In this document: in pieces, positions 16,340 to 24,840 of the stretch | How positions within the stretch are numbered: the stretch's first letter is position 1 | Layout: every line of letters starts with the position of its first letter | Assembly: GCA_017539215.1 (NCBI GenBank) | Contig: JAFYHI010000081.1 | Span: 1 to 35,176, forward strand | Direction: 5' to 3' | From: Clostridia bacterium | Lineage (GTDB): Bacteria > Bacillota > Clostridia > Christensenellales > CAG-138 | Length of the DNA: 35,176 nucleotides | Notes under the pieces: generated by a model | What the model saw: the letters and a program-made list of their open reading frames with translations, nothing else | What the model was told of the DNA's origin: nothing | The model's database searches: none | Position numbers and translations under genes: made by a program

Positions 16340-17554
16340 TTATTTGGCTATCGCCTTGTGGAATATCTTTTTGCCCTTCTTGATCTTCACGCCGTCTGCG
16401 AGCCTTGCCCTCTCTATTACCAGCGCAAAATCCGTCACCTTTTCGCCGTCGACGGATACTCCGCCCTGCTGTATAAGGCGCCGCGCCTCGCCCTTGGAGG
16501 CGGCAAGCGAGCAGGCCAGCATCAGGTCGATTATGCCAAGGCCCTCTTCGGGCACGTCAAGCTCGGTGGTGGGCATATTGGAGTCGTCCCCGCCGCCCGC
16601 AAACAGGGCGTGGCTTGCCTCCTTGGCCTTGTCGGCCTCATCCTTGCCGTGAACGAGCGTGGTAAGCTCGTACGCGAGCAGCTCCTTCTTTTCGTTGATG
16701 CGGGAGGGGTCCCACTTTTCAATTTCCTCTATCTCCTCGATGGGGATGAAGGTGAGCATGCGTATGCACTTCATAACGTCGCCGTCGCCCACGTTGCGCC
16801 AGTACTGGTAGAATTCAAACGGCGAGGTCTTCTCGGGATCCAGCCAGACGGCGTTGCCGGCGGTCTTTCCCATCTTTTTGCCCTGCGAGTCGGTCAGCAG
16901 CGTAATGGTCATCGCGTGGGCGTCCTCGCCCAGCTTGCGGCGGATAAGCTCCGTGCCGCCCAGCATATTGCTCCACTGGTCGTCGCCGCCGAACTCCAGA
17001 TTGCAGCCCTTGTTTTTGAACAGCCAGTAGAAGTCGTACGACTGCATTATCATGTAGTTGAATTCCAGGAACGACAGGCCCTTCTCCATACGCTGCTTGT
17101 AGCACTCGGCGCGGAGCATGTTGTTTACGGAGAAGCACGCGCCGACCTCGCGCAGAAGCTCGACGTAATTAAGCTGCAGCAGCCAATCGGCGTTGTTGAC
17201 CATCTCCGCCTTGCCCGGGCCGAACTCTATAAACTTTTCCATCTGCTTCTTAAAGCAGGCGGCGTTGTGGTCAATGTCCTCGCGAGAGAGCATCTTGCGC
17301 ATATCGGTGCGGCCCGTGGGGTCGCCGATCATGGTGGTGCCGCCGCCAATGAGCGCAACGGGCTTGTTGCCTGCCATCTGCAGACGGCGCATCAGCGTCA
17401 GCGCCATAAAGTGGCCTGCGGTAAGGCTGTCCGCGGTGCAGTCAAAGCCGATATAGAACTTGGCTCCGCCGCTGTTTATAAGCTCGGATACCTTCTCCTC
17501 GTCCGTGACCTGTGCGATAAGGCCGCGCGCTTTCAGTTCGTCGTAGATCTTCAT
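16340..17554 (-). CDS. tyrS: Tyrosine--tRNA ligase
   Basis: Class I aminoacyl-tRNA synthetase that charges tRNA-Tyr. The 404-aa protein has YIGFDCTADSLTAGH (HIGH-type motif TAGH at residues 45-48), GGDDQWSNMLGG for tyrosine/ATP binding, and KKMGKT (KMSKS-type, about 226-230). The C-terminus is an S4-like RNA-binding domain (GEARRLIQQGGVSVDGEKV). I start at the ATG at 17554 (TGGAGGA 6-7 nt upstream, typical MKIYDELKARG N-terminus). A longer in-frame reading reaches back into the T-box and is not coding. First gene of an operon with the M3 peptidase. Confidence 0.97.
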   Translation of the reverse strand: MKIYDELKARGLIAQVTDEEKVSELINSGGAKFYIGFDCTADSLTAGHFMALTLMRRLQMAGNKPVALIGGGTTMIGDPTGRTDMRKMLSREDIDHNAACFKKQMEKFIEFGPGKAEMVNNADWLLQLNYVELLREVGACFSVNNMLRAECYKQRMEKGLSFLEFNYMIMQSYDFYWLFKNKGCNLEFGGDDQWSNMLGGTELIRRKLGEDAHAMTITLLTDSQGKKMGKTAGNAVWLDPEKTSPFEFYQYWRNVGDGDVMKCIRMLTFIPIEEIEEIEKWDPSRINEKKELLAYELTTLVHGKDEADKAKEASHALFAGGGDDSNMPTTELDVPEEGLGIIDLMLACSLAASKGEARRLIQQGGVSVDGEKVTDFALVIERARLADGVKIKKGKKIFHKAIAK

Positions 17555-17617
17555 GGGTTTTCCTCCATTCGGTTTTTTCTTTTTTTTGAGGGGCGGGCCC
17601 GCAGAGCATCGTCTGCA

Positions 17618-17869
17618 ATAAAAAGCCCCGCTTCCGCAAACGGAAACGGGGACGAACTGACGCCGTGGTACCACCCCAATTCAGAGCCTCTGTCAAGGCC
17701 CCCTCATAGGCAAGCTGTAACGGGCAAGACCCGGCCGAGCCTACAAGCCTGCGCCTTCGGTCGGCTGCTCCGGGATGTATTCGCCGCCTGCCGCCCGCGC
17801 CCTCGCACCGACCGGACGCTCTCTTAAGGAACTAACAGGGGCTACTTATTCCCTTCATCGCAAATATCA
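17618..17869 (-). promoter_or_regulatory. T-box riboswitch, tyrosine-specific (tyrS leader)
   Basis: The minus-strand leader shows the parts of a T-box in order: a stem I base with AGAGAG (S-turn), a specifier loop reading GAATACATC with the tyrosine codon UAC at 17779-17777, and the T-box core GGGTGGTACCACGG (17677-17664) whose UGGU would pair with the ACCA end of uncharged tRNA-Tyr. Last comes a competing terminator stem CCCCGTTTCCG / CGGAAGCGGGG with a T-run (17650-17618). Uncharged tRNA-Tyr should stabilise the antiterminator and switch on tyrS and the peptidase behind it. Confidence 0.95.
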
Positions 17870-17875
17870 AGCGTT

Positions 17876-17904
17876 ATTATAGCACAATGCGCTGTTCGAT
17901 GCAA
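17876..17904 (-). promoter_or_regulatory. Promoter of the tyrS T-box leader
   Basis: Minus strand TTGCAT (17904-17899), 17 nt, TATAAT (17881-17876). Transcription would start near 17869, at the base of stem I. Confidence 0.8.
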
Positions 17905-17914
17905 GCACTTTATT

Positions 17915-18355
17915 TCAGCTTTTTTTCACGAACACCTCGCCGCACTTGGGGCAGGTGATGCGTATTTTGCCCTTGCCGCGCGGCACGCGCACGGTCTGGC
18001 GGCATTTGGGGCAGCGGAAAAAGCGGTGCGTTTTGCTCTGCGCGCGGCGGGATGCGGCTTCGCTTCGGCGGCGCTTGACCGGCGCGATCACGCGGCTGCG
18101 GTACCATTCAAACTCGGCGCGGCGCGCGGGCTTGTTGCGGCTGAAGGTCCTGAATACGGCAAGTGCAAGCGCGGCTGCCGCAAGCAGGTAAAAGACTATG
18201 CCAAACACGGTACCCGCAGTCTTGCCGCGGCAGACCGAGGCAAGCACCAGCCCCACAACAAAGCTCAAAAGCGAGAACCCGCTCAATACCGTGTTAAGGC
18301 TGTCGCCTCCGTAGCGCCCTTCCAAAAACCTGCGCAGCTTATCCTGAAAGCTCAT
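17915..18355 (-). CDS. Two-helix membrane protein with C-terminal zinc ribbon
   Basis: A 146-aa protein. Two hydrophobic helices (about residues 22-41 and 48-68) are followed by a very basic segment (RRR, KRRR) and a zinc ribbon with CPKC at 115-118 and CPKC at 135-138. The start at 18355 gives MSFQDKLRRFLEGRYG and has GGGAGG just upstream; an earlier in-frame ATG lacks one. The N-terminal MSFQDKL-FLEGRYG-D pattern recurs in small Clostridia membrane proteins of unknown role. It is monocistronic, 11 nt upstream of the tyrS promoter. RNA or DNA binding by the ribbon and basic segment is only a possibility. Confidence 0.8.
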   Translation of the reverse strand: MSFQDKLRRFLEGRYGGDSLNTVLSGFSLLSFVVGLVLASVCRGKTAGTVFGIVFYLLAAAALALAVFRTFSRNKPARRAEFEWYRSRVIAPVKRRRSEAASRRAQSKTHRFFRCPKCRQTVRVPRGKGKIRITCPKCGEVFVKKS

Positions 18356-18480
18356 ATTCCTCCCTTCGGCCGCGCAAAGGCGGCCGTCTATCAAATCATA
18401 CCAGAATATTATACCTGCCGCAGGGGTTTTTCAATACTTCCCGAAGAAAACTTACACGGATTTTACATTTGAGCCATAAA

Positions 18481-18516
18481 GAAAGCGGCAGCCTCGGGTT
18501 TTCCTCAGCTGCCGCA
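18481..18516 (-). terminator. Intrinsic terminator of the DUF1002 gene
   Basis: On the minus strand GCGGCAGC pairs with GCTGCCGC across an imperfect inner stem, followed by TTTCTTTA. It starts 12 nt after the stop at 18529. Confidence 0.75.
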
Positions 18517-18528
18517 AGCGGGCTCATA

Positions 18529-19413
18529 TCAGTTTTCGCCGCCGCCGAACCAGTTGTTCCAGACGTTGGAGAAGAAGTCGCCTATGGTCTTTATAAAGTC
18601 GCCTATGGTCTTGATAACGCTCTCGACCATTTCGCCGAAGGACTGCGCCTTCTGGGCGGCATTGGCCATGTTGACAAGGCGCTGCTGTATCTCCTCGGGA
18701 GAAAGCCCCTCAAACATACGGGCAAGGGTGAATATTTTGCTTACCTGATCGTCGGTCAGGGTCACGCCGTACTCCTCGCCTATGCCGCGGATCTTCTCCT
18801 TAACGGCGGCGTCGTCCATGGTGCGGGTCTCGTCAAGTATCTTCTTTACGTCGCCGATTATGGACAGCGCTTCCTTGGAGCCTATGTACTCGGCAAGCTC
18901 GCCGGTGGCGATAAGCTCCTCAATGCCAAGATCCTTGGCGTAGGAGTCGAGGTATTCGCCCGTCATATTCTCATAGGCCTTGTAAATGCCCGTGAGCGCG
19001 GCGGTGCCGCTGATGGGGCGGGGCGCCCATATCTTGATGCGGGCGTCGGTGATGCCGGCGGAAATGAGGGCGTTTGCATACATATCGGAGGTTACGAAGT
19101 TGATGTTGTGAGTGGTAATGTCAAGGCCGCTGCCGGGAGCGGTCGCCTCGATATAAATGCTCGAAAGCGCAACGTGGCCCAGCTTGGCGTCGGGGAGCTT
19201 GCCCTCAAAGTACTGGCGCTCGTCCTTGTTGGTAACGGTGATGAGCTGAGTTTCGGGGGGAGCCTCGAAATAAGCTATGGCGTCGGCCTTCTGCTCCTCG
19301 GTAAGGTCCGCGCCCAGAACCACGCGGGCGTCTCCTTCGTCCATGGCAAATGCGCAAACGCCTGCGCCAAGAGTAAACAGCGCGGCGAGCATTATGGCAA
19401 TGATCCTTTTCAT
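18529..19413 (-). CDS. Secreted DUF1002 (YpuA-like) protein
   Basis: A 294-aa protein with a clear Sec signal (MKRIIAIMLAALFTLGAGVCAFA, cut predicted after about residue 23). The middle matches DUF1002: VVLGADLTEEQK, SSIYIEATAPGSGLDITTHNI and an ITDARIKIWAPRPISGTAALTGI segment that is distinctive for the family. The C-terminus carries a doubled motif IKTIGDF-IKTIGDF and ends in an aromatic WNNWFGG tail. Function of DUF1002 is unknown; B. subtilis YpuA is a member. AGGAAGG precedes the ATG. Its terminator and the hairpins upstream separate it from rluA. Confidence 0.9.
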   Translation of the reverse strand: MKRIIAIMLAALFTLGAGVCAFAMDEGDARVVLGADLTEEQKADAIAYFEAPPETQLITVTNKDERQYFEGKLPDAKLGHVALSSIYIEATAPGSGLDITTHNINFVTSDMYANALISAGITDARIKIWAPRPISGTAALTGIYKAYENMTGEYLDSYAKDLGIEELIATGELAEYIGSKEALSIIGDVKKILDETRTMDDAAVKEKIRGIGEEYGVTLTDDQVSKIFTLARMFEGLSPEEIQQRLVNMANAAQKAQSFGEMVESVIKTIGDFIKTIGDFFSNVWNNWFGGGEN

Positions 19414-19440
19414 ATTAAATACCTTCCTTTTCGTATTCTG

Positions 19441-19487
19441 CGGGGCAATGCCCCGTAAAAAGCTTGCTTTGGGGCGGCGTACCGCCC
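19441..19487 (-). terminator. Stacked hairpins between rluA-like and DUF1002 genes
   Basis: Two GC-rich stems lie just after the rluA-like stop: GGGCGG/CCGCCC with a 4-nt loop (19472-19487) and CGGGGC/GCCCCG with a 3-nt loop (19441-19455), with a short T-run (19456-19460) between them on the minus strand. They probably end the ftsH operon. Because this is also the leader of the DUF1002 gene, an effect on that gene is possible. Confidence 0.55.
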
Positions 19488-19495
19488 GCCCTCAT

Positions 19496-20416
19496 CTATA
19501 TAACGCACTTGGGTGCGGTTGGGTTCCATATATTTTGCGGGGCGTTCAAAAGCTTTTCAAAGCACTCCGGCACGGGCGCAAAAAGCTCCTTCCGCTCGCC
19601 CGTCATCGGATGCAGGAACTCGAGCCGGTACGAGTGCAGCGCGGGGCCGGGCATTTCCGGTATCTCGGTGCCGTAAAGCCAATCCCCCGTCAACGGGCAG
19701 CCCCCGGCAGCCATATGCACCCTTAGCTGATGCATCCTGCCCGTGTGCGGCAAAAGCCTTAAAAACGAACGCCCGCCGTGCGAGTACAGCACTTCGTATT
19801 CCGTAAGGGAGGGCAGGCCGTCCGCGCGCACCTGCATACGGTAGTTCTCGCCCTCGGGGTGGCCTATGGGCAGGCGTATAAACCCCGCTCCGGGCTGCGG
19901 CACGCCCTCGCACACCGCGCGGTATTCCTTAATAAAATCGGGCGTGTGCAGCAGGCGTATCATGCGCTCATGCATATAGCCGGACTTTGCCACCGTCATA
20001 AGCCCGCTCGTCCACCTGTCGAGCCTGCTTACGGTATGCACGAATTCGCCCGGCGCAAGCCGCGCCGTCAGCGCGTTTTCAAGCGAGCCGCCTATGCCGC
20101 TCCTTTCGGGGTGTACGGAGATGCCCGCCGCTTTGTTCAAAACGATGAGCCACTCGTCCTCGTAGACCACGTCGAGAGGCGCCTCCATGGGTTCAAGCGT
20201 TTTCGTGTCCGGCGGGTCGCAGATCAGCGCCTCCACAACGTCGCCCTCGCGCAGGCCGGCCGTCACATAGCAGGGTTCGCCATTCAACAGTATGCCGCCC
20301 GGTCGCCGTTTAAGCCTTGAAATATGCGATGACGACATCTGAAAAACCTCCGTCAGAACGTGTCTGACGGGCAGCCCCTCATCGGCGGGGCCGGCGGTGT
20401 ATTTCAGCGGGCGCAT
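19496..20416 (-). CDS. RluA-family pseudouridine synthase
   Basis: A 306-aa enzyme converting specific uridines in rRNA or tRNA to pseudouridine. An S4-like N-terminal segment (SSSHISRLKRRPGGILLNG, about residues 28-46) is followed by the catalytic domain with VSRLDRWTSGLMTVAKS, which holds the catalytic Asp of the RluA signature, and LLPHTGRMHQLRVHM. The start overlaps the stop of the PHP-zincin gene (TGATG), so translation is likely coupled. It is the third gene after ftsH. Which RNA site it modifies cannot be read from sequence. The stop codon TAG lies inside a TCTATATAACG motif that recurs in other intergenic regions of the window. Confidence 0.93.
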   Translation of the reverse strand: MRPLKYTAGPADEGLPVRHVLTEVFQMSSSHISRLKRRPGGILLNGEPCYVTAGLREGDVVEALICDPPDTKTLEPMEAPLDVVYEDEWLIVLNKAAGISVHPERSGIGGSLENALTARLAPGEFVHTVSRLDRWTSGLMTVAKSGYMHERMIRLLHTPDFIKEYRAVCEGVPQPGAGFIRLPIGHPEGENYRMQVRADGLPSLTEYEVLYSHGGRSFLRLLPHTGRMHQLRVHMAAGGCPLTGDWLYGTEIPEMPGPALHSYRLEFLHPMTGERKELFAPVPECFEKLLNAPQNIWNPTAPKCVI

Positions 20417-21738
20417 CAGCGTTGGCTCCCGAACGAGTCGAAATAGGTTGTGGACGAGGGCGGCTCGTCTGCAGTTCCGAAGCCGGGGTCGGGCGCTTCG
20501 CGGGAGGTCTCCTCCTCAAGATAGCTTGCTATATCGGCGTCGTCCTCATATTCCAGGCCGTGTTCGCCGGCGCGGGTCTCAAGATGATGCCTGAATTCGT
20601 GCAGCAGCACTTTTTTGACCCGCTCCTCTGTCTGCTCGGGGGATTCGTGCCGACAGATCGCGCGGAACGAACCGTAGTAAAGCGTGATATAGCGGCCCTC
20701 GCTGCCGCCGTAATGGTACTCGCCCATGACGTACAGTGGGCGCTGCGGCAGGCTTTTTTTATGCAGCTTCGCCCGCTCGGAGATAACTATGCCCCCGTTC
20801 AGGCCCAAAAAGAAGTCCTGCGGCAGCTCCTCAGCGGCGCGCTCAGCCATTTGCTGAAACTCCGCCGCCGTAAACCCGCGCTTTACGCGCACGGGCGTCC
20901 GCACGACGGCGTCGGGCCGGTATATGGGATAGCGTCGGTACAGCTCGCGCAGGGTATCGTCAAGCTCCGGCACGGGCCTGAACGCACAGCCCAATGCAAC
21001 GCCGGGGCGGTTCTCGCCGTGAAAATCGCTCCCGCAGGTCACGCGCAGACCAAACTCCCGCGCAAGGGCGGAAAACTCGCCGCTTGCGGAGTCCGGGTCG
21101 GCACCGTAATAGGCCTCCACGCCCCAAAGCCCGGCGCCGCGCAGCTCCTTTATAAGCGCGCGGTGGTCGCATTTCATCTTCATCGGGTGGGCAAGCACCC
21201 CGACGCCCCCCGCCTCGCGTATGGCCTCAAGCACCTCGTGCATATCCGGGTGCGCCTGCGGCACGAAATACGGCTTGCCCCGCCCAAGGTACAGGCGGAA
21301 TGCCTCCGACACCGAAGCGCAGTACCCGCCCCTGTAAAGCGCCGCCGCGATATTCGCCCGCGTCACGGTGCCCTGCGTAGGTTCAAGGAAAGCCTGCGCA
21401 TCCATGCCGTCCTTTTTCAAAAGCCGCAAAACCTCTGCGTTGCGCGCCTCGCGCCGCCCGTCCTGCAGGCGGATAAGCTCCGCTATATGCTCGCTTTCCG
21501 GGTCGATCCCAAGGCCCAGTATGTGCAGCTGGTCCTCATATCGGGCTTCCATCTCAATGCCCCGCAGAAACCCCACGCACAGCTCTCGCGCACGGGCCGA
21601 GGCGCGCTTCACCCCGCCCGCGGTGTCGTGGTCGGTCAGCGCGATAAGGCGAAGACCGCTTTTTGCGGCCTCCTCTATTAATTTCTCGGGCGGGAGAGTC
21701 CCGTCCGAGAAATCTGAATGTGTATGCAGATCGAACAT
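20416..21738 (-). CDS. PHP-domain phosphoesterase fused to a zincin metallopeptidase-like domain
   Basis: A 440-aa protein from ATG 21738, two nucleotides past the ftsH stop (TGATATG). Residues 1 to about 270 are a PHP domain: FDLHTHSDFSDG, ALTDHDT, LAHPMKM and CGSDFHGEN supply the metal-binding His/Asp residues, as in RNase AM/3',5'-nucleotide phosphatases (YciV type). Residues about 285-400 match the Zincin_1 type: FQQMAERAAEELPQDF, YITLYYGSF and LLHEFRHHLE, with HExxH at residues 380-384. The Ser/Thr-rich tail has no known domain. An in-frame reading extends to 21849 inside ftsH but has no support as a start. The fusion is unusual; both halves appear to keep their catalytic residues. Substrates are unknown. 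Confidence 0.85.
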   Translation of the reverse strand: MFDLHTHSDFSDGTLPPEKLIEEAAKSGLRLIALTDHDTAGGVKRASARARELCVGFLRGIEMEARYEDQLHILGLGIDPESEHIAELIRLQDGRREARNAEVLRLLKKDGMDAQAFLEPTQGTVTRANIAAALYRGGYCASVSEAFRLYLGRGKPYFVPQAHPDMHEVLEAIREAGGVGVLAHPMKMKCDHRALIKELRGAGLWGVEAYYGADPDSASGEFSALAREFGLRVTCGSDFHGENRPGVALGCAFRPVPELDDTLRELYRRYPIYRPDAVVRTPVRVKRGFTAAEFQQMAERAAEELPQDFFLGLNGGIVISERAKLHKKSLPQRPLYVMGEYHYGGSEGRYITLYYGSFRAICRHESPEQTEERVKKVLLHEFRHHLETRAGEHGLEYEDDADIASYLEEETSREAPDPGFGTADEPPSSTTYFDSFGSQR

Positions 21739-21739
21739 A

Positions 21740-23842
21740 TCAGTCGTCTTCGGCGTCAGTGCCGAATGCGCCGGGATCGTCCCCCGCGCCGGGTACCTGC
21801 GCGTACGGGTCGCCGAATACGGTTTCGTCCGCGCTTGTTTCGGGAACATCGTTCCCGGGAGCGTCGGCAGCGGGCGCAGCCTTTGCGGAGTCGGGGTCCT
21901 GCCAGTTCTCCTCGCCGTTCAGCAGGCGTTCGAACTCGGCGCCCGACAGATGCTCATGCTCGACGAGCGCGGCGATGATTCGGGTCATCGCGTCGGCGTT
22001 CTCCTCAATTATGTGCTTTGCACGGTCCGCCGCCTCTTCGAGTATGCGGCGTATCTCACGGTCGATATCGGCGGCGACGGCCTCGGAATAATTGGGCTGA
22101 TGCCCCCATTCGCGGCCTATGAACACCTCTTCGTCGCCGGCAAGGAACACGGGGCCCAGCACGTCGCTCATGCCGAACTCGGTCACCATGCGCTTTGCAA
22201 GCTCGGTCGCACGCTTCAGGTCGTTCTGAGCGCCGGTGGAAATATCGTCAAGGCGCACGGCTTCCGCCATGCGTCCGCCCATCAGGGTGGCGATCTGGTC
22301 CAGCATCTTGCCGCGGGTCAGGCTTGTGCGGTCGTCGTCGGGGATATAGCTCGTGTAGCCCAGCGCCCGCCCGCGCTGGATTATCGAAAGCTCGTCTATC
22401 GGGTCGGAGTGGGGCAGCATGCGCGACACTATCGCGTGGCCTGCCTCGTGCGTGGCGGTCGAGAACTTGTTCTCGGGCGAAACGATGCGGCTCTTCTTCT
22501 CGGGGCCCCACGAAACGCGCTTCATCGCCTCGGCGATAAGGTCGGTCGTGATCTCTTTAAGCTTCCTGCGGGTTGCAAGTATGGCGGCCTCGTTCAAAAC
22601 GTTTTCAAGGTCGGCGCCGGTAAAGCCCGGAGTCAGCTTGGCTATCTTCGAAAGGTCCACGTCCTCGGCCATGGGCTTGGTCTCGGCATACAGCCGCAGG
22701 ATCGCCTCGCGCCCCTTAACGTCAGGGTAGTCCACGGTTATCTGGCGGTCAAAGCGGCCGGGGCGCAGCAGCGCCGGATCCAGCACGTCGGGGCGGTTGG
22801 TCGCGGCAATGACGATAACGCCCTGGTTGCCCTCAAAGCCGTCCATTTCAACGAGGAGCTGATTCAGCGTCTGCTCCTTTTCGTCGTGTCCGCCGCCCAG
22901 ACCTGCGCCGCGCTGGCGGCCCACTGCGTCGATCTCGTCAATGAAAACAAGCGCGGGAGCCAGCTTTTTGGCGGTGGAGAACAGGTCGCGCACGCGGCTT
23001 GCGCCTACGCCTACGAACATCTCGACAAAGTCCGAACCGCTGATGGACAGGAAGGGCACGTTTGCCTCGCCCGCAACGGCCTTTGCAAGCAGGGTCTTGC
23101 CCGTGCCGGGAGGGCCGACGAGCAGCACGCCCTTGGGTATGCGCGCGCCCATGTCGGTAAACGCCCGGGGATCCTTCAAAAAGTCCACAAGCTCGCGCAT
23201 CTGCTCCTTTTCCTCTTCGCAGCCCTGCACATCGCGGAAGGTCTTTTTGTTTTTGCCGTCCTCAAGACGGGCGCGGCTCTTGCCAAAGCTCATCGCCTGG
23301 CGGTTTTCACGCCCGGTCGCGCGCGAAAGCATGGCCATTCCGCCTATCAGCACAGCCGCCATGATAAGGTAGGGCAGCAGCAGCAGGAACCACGAGGTTT
23401 TGGGTTCGCTTATGCGATAGGTAAACCCGTAGTCGTTCACGCTGACGGACTTGGGATCTGCGCCGGTCACGTCGGAAACAAGACGAGTCATCTCGTCCTG
23501 AAACACCTCGGAAGACGAGACCGTCGCATGGAAGTCGTAAATGCGGCCCTTCTTAAATGTTTCGGGGCGGTTCTTGATATCGCTCTCGGACAGCGCCTTT
23601 CCGAACACCTCTTTATAGTATTCGGGAGTGTAGATGCCGTACAGCTCGGTGCCGGAAACGGTCACTCCAAGCACGCGCGTGTTGGCCCCGTCTTCAGCCA
23701 TGCCCGCGCGTATCATATCGGAGAGCTCTCCGAAGCTGTATTCGGTGGGCTTGGTGCGCCCGGCGCCCTGCCCCGCGAAAATGAGCAGCGCCAGAGCCGC
23801 AAGTATAGCTACATAAATCAGTATAGTACCGTATTTTTTCAA
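21740..23842 (-). CDS. ftsH: ATP-dependent zinc metalloprotease FtsH
   Basis: Membrane-bound AAA+ protease that degrades misfolded and regulatory membrane or cytosolic proteins as a hexamer. In order: TM helix (about residues 5-25), extracytoplasmic domain (about 26-135), second TM ([20 protein letters not shown]), AAA module with Walker A GPPGTGKT (about 242-249), Walker [11 protein letters not shown] (about 297-306), [22 protein letters not shown], and the protease motif HEAGH (about 464-468). The Asp/Ala-rich C-terminal tail is poorly conserved. I prefer TTG at 23842 (AAAGGG upstream, canonical [11 protein letters not shown] start, 700 aa). A GTG at 23902 adds 20 residues (720 aa) but would have a leader of only about 7 nt. 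Confidence 0.95.
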   Translation of the reverse strand: MKKYGTILIYVAILAALALLIFAGQGAGRTKPTEYSFGELSDMIRAGMAEDGANTRVLGVTVSGTELYGIYTPEYYKEVFGKALSESDIKNRPETFKKGRIYDFHATVSSSEVFQDEMTRLVSDVTGADPKSVSVNDYGFTYRISEPKTSWFLLLLPYLIMAAVLIGGMAMLSRATGRENRQAMSFGKSRARLEDGKNKKTFRDVQGCEEEKEQMRELVDFLKDPRAFTDMGARIPKGVLLVGPPGTGKTLLAKAVAGEANVPFLSISGSDFVEMFVGVGASRVRDLFSTAKKLAPALVFIDEIDAVGRQRGAGLGGGHDEKEQTLNQLLVEMDGFEGNQGVIVIAATNRPDVLDPALLRPGRFDRQITVDYPDVKGREAILRLYAETKPMAEDVDLSKIAKLTPGFTGADLENVLNEAAILATRRKLKEITTDLIAEAMKRVSWGPEKKSRIVSPENKFSTATHEAGHAIVSRMLPHSDPIDELSIIQRGRALGYTSYIPDDDRTSLTRGKMLDQIATLMGGRMAEAVRLDDISTGAQNDLKRATELAKRMVTEFGMSDVLGPVFLAGDEEVFIGREWGHQPNYSEAVAADIDREIRRILEEAADRAKHIIEENADAMTRIIAALVEHEHLSGAEFERLLNGEENWQDPDSAKAAPAADAPGNDVPETSADETVFGDPYAQVPGAGDDPGAFGTDAEDD

Positions 23843-23915
23843 AATAAGGGTTCCCTTTCCGGTAAAGTGCTTTGGGCAGTTTAAGCCCCGTTTCCTTTGC
23901 ACGATACCCCATTCT

Positions 23916-23944
23916 ATTATATTACCCCATTATACTACCATAAA
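23916..23944 (-). promoter_or_regulatory. Candidate ftsH promoter
   Basis: Minus strand TTTATG (23944-23939), 17 nt, TATAAT (23921-23916). A second TATAAT lies at 23934-23929 with a poor -35. The -10 boxes are perfect, the -35 boxes weak. Confidence 0.5.
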
Positions 23945-24034
23945 TCAAGCCCGACTTCAAATACTCTCGTGTAAAATCCGTGTAAATATTGGCGTGCCGG
24001 GCAGGGGCGGCATAATCGCTTAATATAAAAAATG

Positions 24035-24063
24035 TTGTGCTTCTGCCGAAATGCTGTTATAAT
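24035..24063 (+). promoter_or_regulatory. Promoter of the kinase-PqqD-peptidase-ABC cassette
   Basis: TTGTGC (24035-24040), 17 nt, TATAAT (24058-24063). It gives a leader of about 26 nt before the ATG at 24096, with TTGGAGGAG as ribosome site. Confidence 0.75.
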
Positions 24064-24095
24064 AAGATGAATGATTATGTTTGGAGGAGCAGTCA

Positions 24096-24794
24096 ATGTA
24101 CAAGGCCGCGGGGCTTGTTTTTGAGGCGTACGACTGCGGGCCGGTGTTCGAGGCCCGGGCGGAAAAGTACGCCGTCGCCGAGGGCGAGCCCGAGTTCACC
24201 CTGTTCACGACGGAGGCGGAGATACGCTCCGCTCAGGGCGTGAGAACGCTTGACGACGATTGGCTCCGCTACATGCTGTCCGGCAGCAAGTTTTATTTCG
24301 AGCTGATAAAGCGCGGCGGCATGATGCTGCACTCCTCCGCCGTTGTAAAGGACGGCAGGGCGTATCTCATTTCGGGCGACTCCGGCGTTGGCAAGTCCAC
24401 GCACACGGGGCTGTGGCTCAAGGCTTTTCCGGAGGCCTACATATTGAACGACGACAAGCCCGCGCTCATACGGAGCAAGGGCGGCTTTGCGGCCTGCGGC
24501 ACCCCGTGGAGCGGCAAGCACGACATCTCGCGGCCGGAGTGCGTTCCGCTTGGCGGCGTGGCGTTTATCGAGCGGGCTGCCGAGCCGTTTATAGAGCCGA
24601 TGCCCGCGCGTGAGGCGGTAAAGCGCATCATCCCGCAGACCGTCCGCCACATATCGGGCGAGCGCATGGGCGAGCTGCTGCAGACGGTGGATCTGCTGGT
24701 GCGCACGGTCCCGTTTTACAGGCTCGGCGCAAACATGGACGAAGAGTCCGCGCTTACCGCTTGGCGCGGCATGGAAGCTGAGATCAAGTATTAA
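24096..24794 (+). CDS. HPr kinase/phosphorylase C-terminal-like (HprK/SerK-type) protein
   Basis: A 232-aa P-loop kinase-like protein. LHSSAVVKDGRAYLISGDSG leads into Walker A GDSGVGKST (residues 94-102). ILNDDKPAL (117-125) gives the acidic pair seen in the HprK fold, followed by CGTPWSGKHDI. It lacks the N-terminal HprK domain and the surrounding genes are not PTS genes, so it is not the sugar-regulatory HprK. Relatives of this type occur beside PqqD-like genes in peptide-modification clusters, where some phosphorylate the product; that role here is inferred. The ATG at 24096 has GGAGG 8 nt upstream. First gene of a four-gene cassette. Confidence 0.83.
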   Translation: MYKAAGLVFEAYDCGPVFEARAEKYAVAEGEPEFTLFTTEAEIRSAQGVRTLDDDWLRYMLSGSKFYFELIKRGGMMLHSSAVVKDGRAYLISGDSGVGKSTHTGLWLKAFPEAYILNDDKPALIRSKGGFAACGTPWSGKHDISRPECVPLGGVAFIERAAEPFIEPMPAREAVKRIIPQTVRHISGERMGELLQTVDLLVRTVPFYRLGANMDEESALTAWRGMEAEIKY

Positions 24795-24840
24795 TATACC
24801 CGTTAACGGGGGAACTATCGGAAAGGACGGTTTCAACATT

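Noticed and set aside
14780..17827. Very long plus-strand open frame (1015 codons) over the M3 peptidase and tyrS genes
   Set aside because: It is antisense to two genes with clear catalytic motifs and a T-box; its translation is low-complexity (rich in Val, Leu, Arg, His, Ala) with no domain. Long antisense frames are common in GC-rich DNA.
21368..23884. 838-codon plus-strand frame opposite ftsH
   Set aside because: Mirror frame of ftsH and the PHP-zincin gene; no ribosome site, no domain.
24033..24071. 12-codon frame (MLCFCRNAVIIR) upstream of the HprK-like gene as a precursor peptide
   Set aside because: It coincides with the -35 and -10 boxes of the cassette's promoter and has no ribosome site, so it would not be in the transcript.
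24096..24794. True HPr kinase/phosphorylase (HprK) of carbon catabolite control
   Set aside because: Lacks the N-terminal HprK domain and lies with PqqD, a peptidase and an ABC exporter; only the kinase core is shared.
24799..24810. CCCGTTAACGGG palindrome between the HprK-like and PqqD genes as a terminator
   Set aside because: No loop and no T-run follow; the next gene has a ribosome site nearby and the cassette appears to be one transcript.
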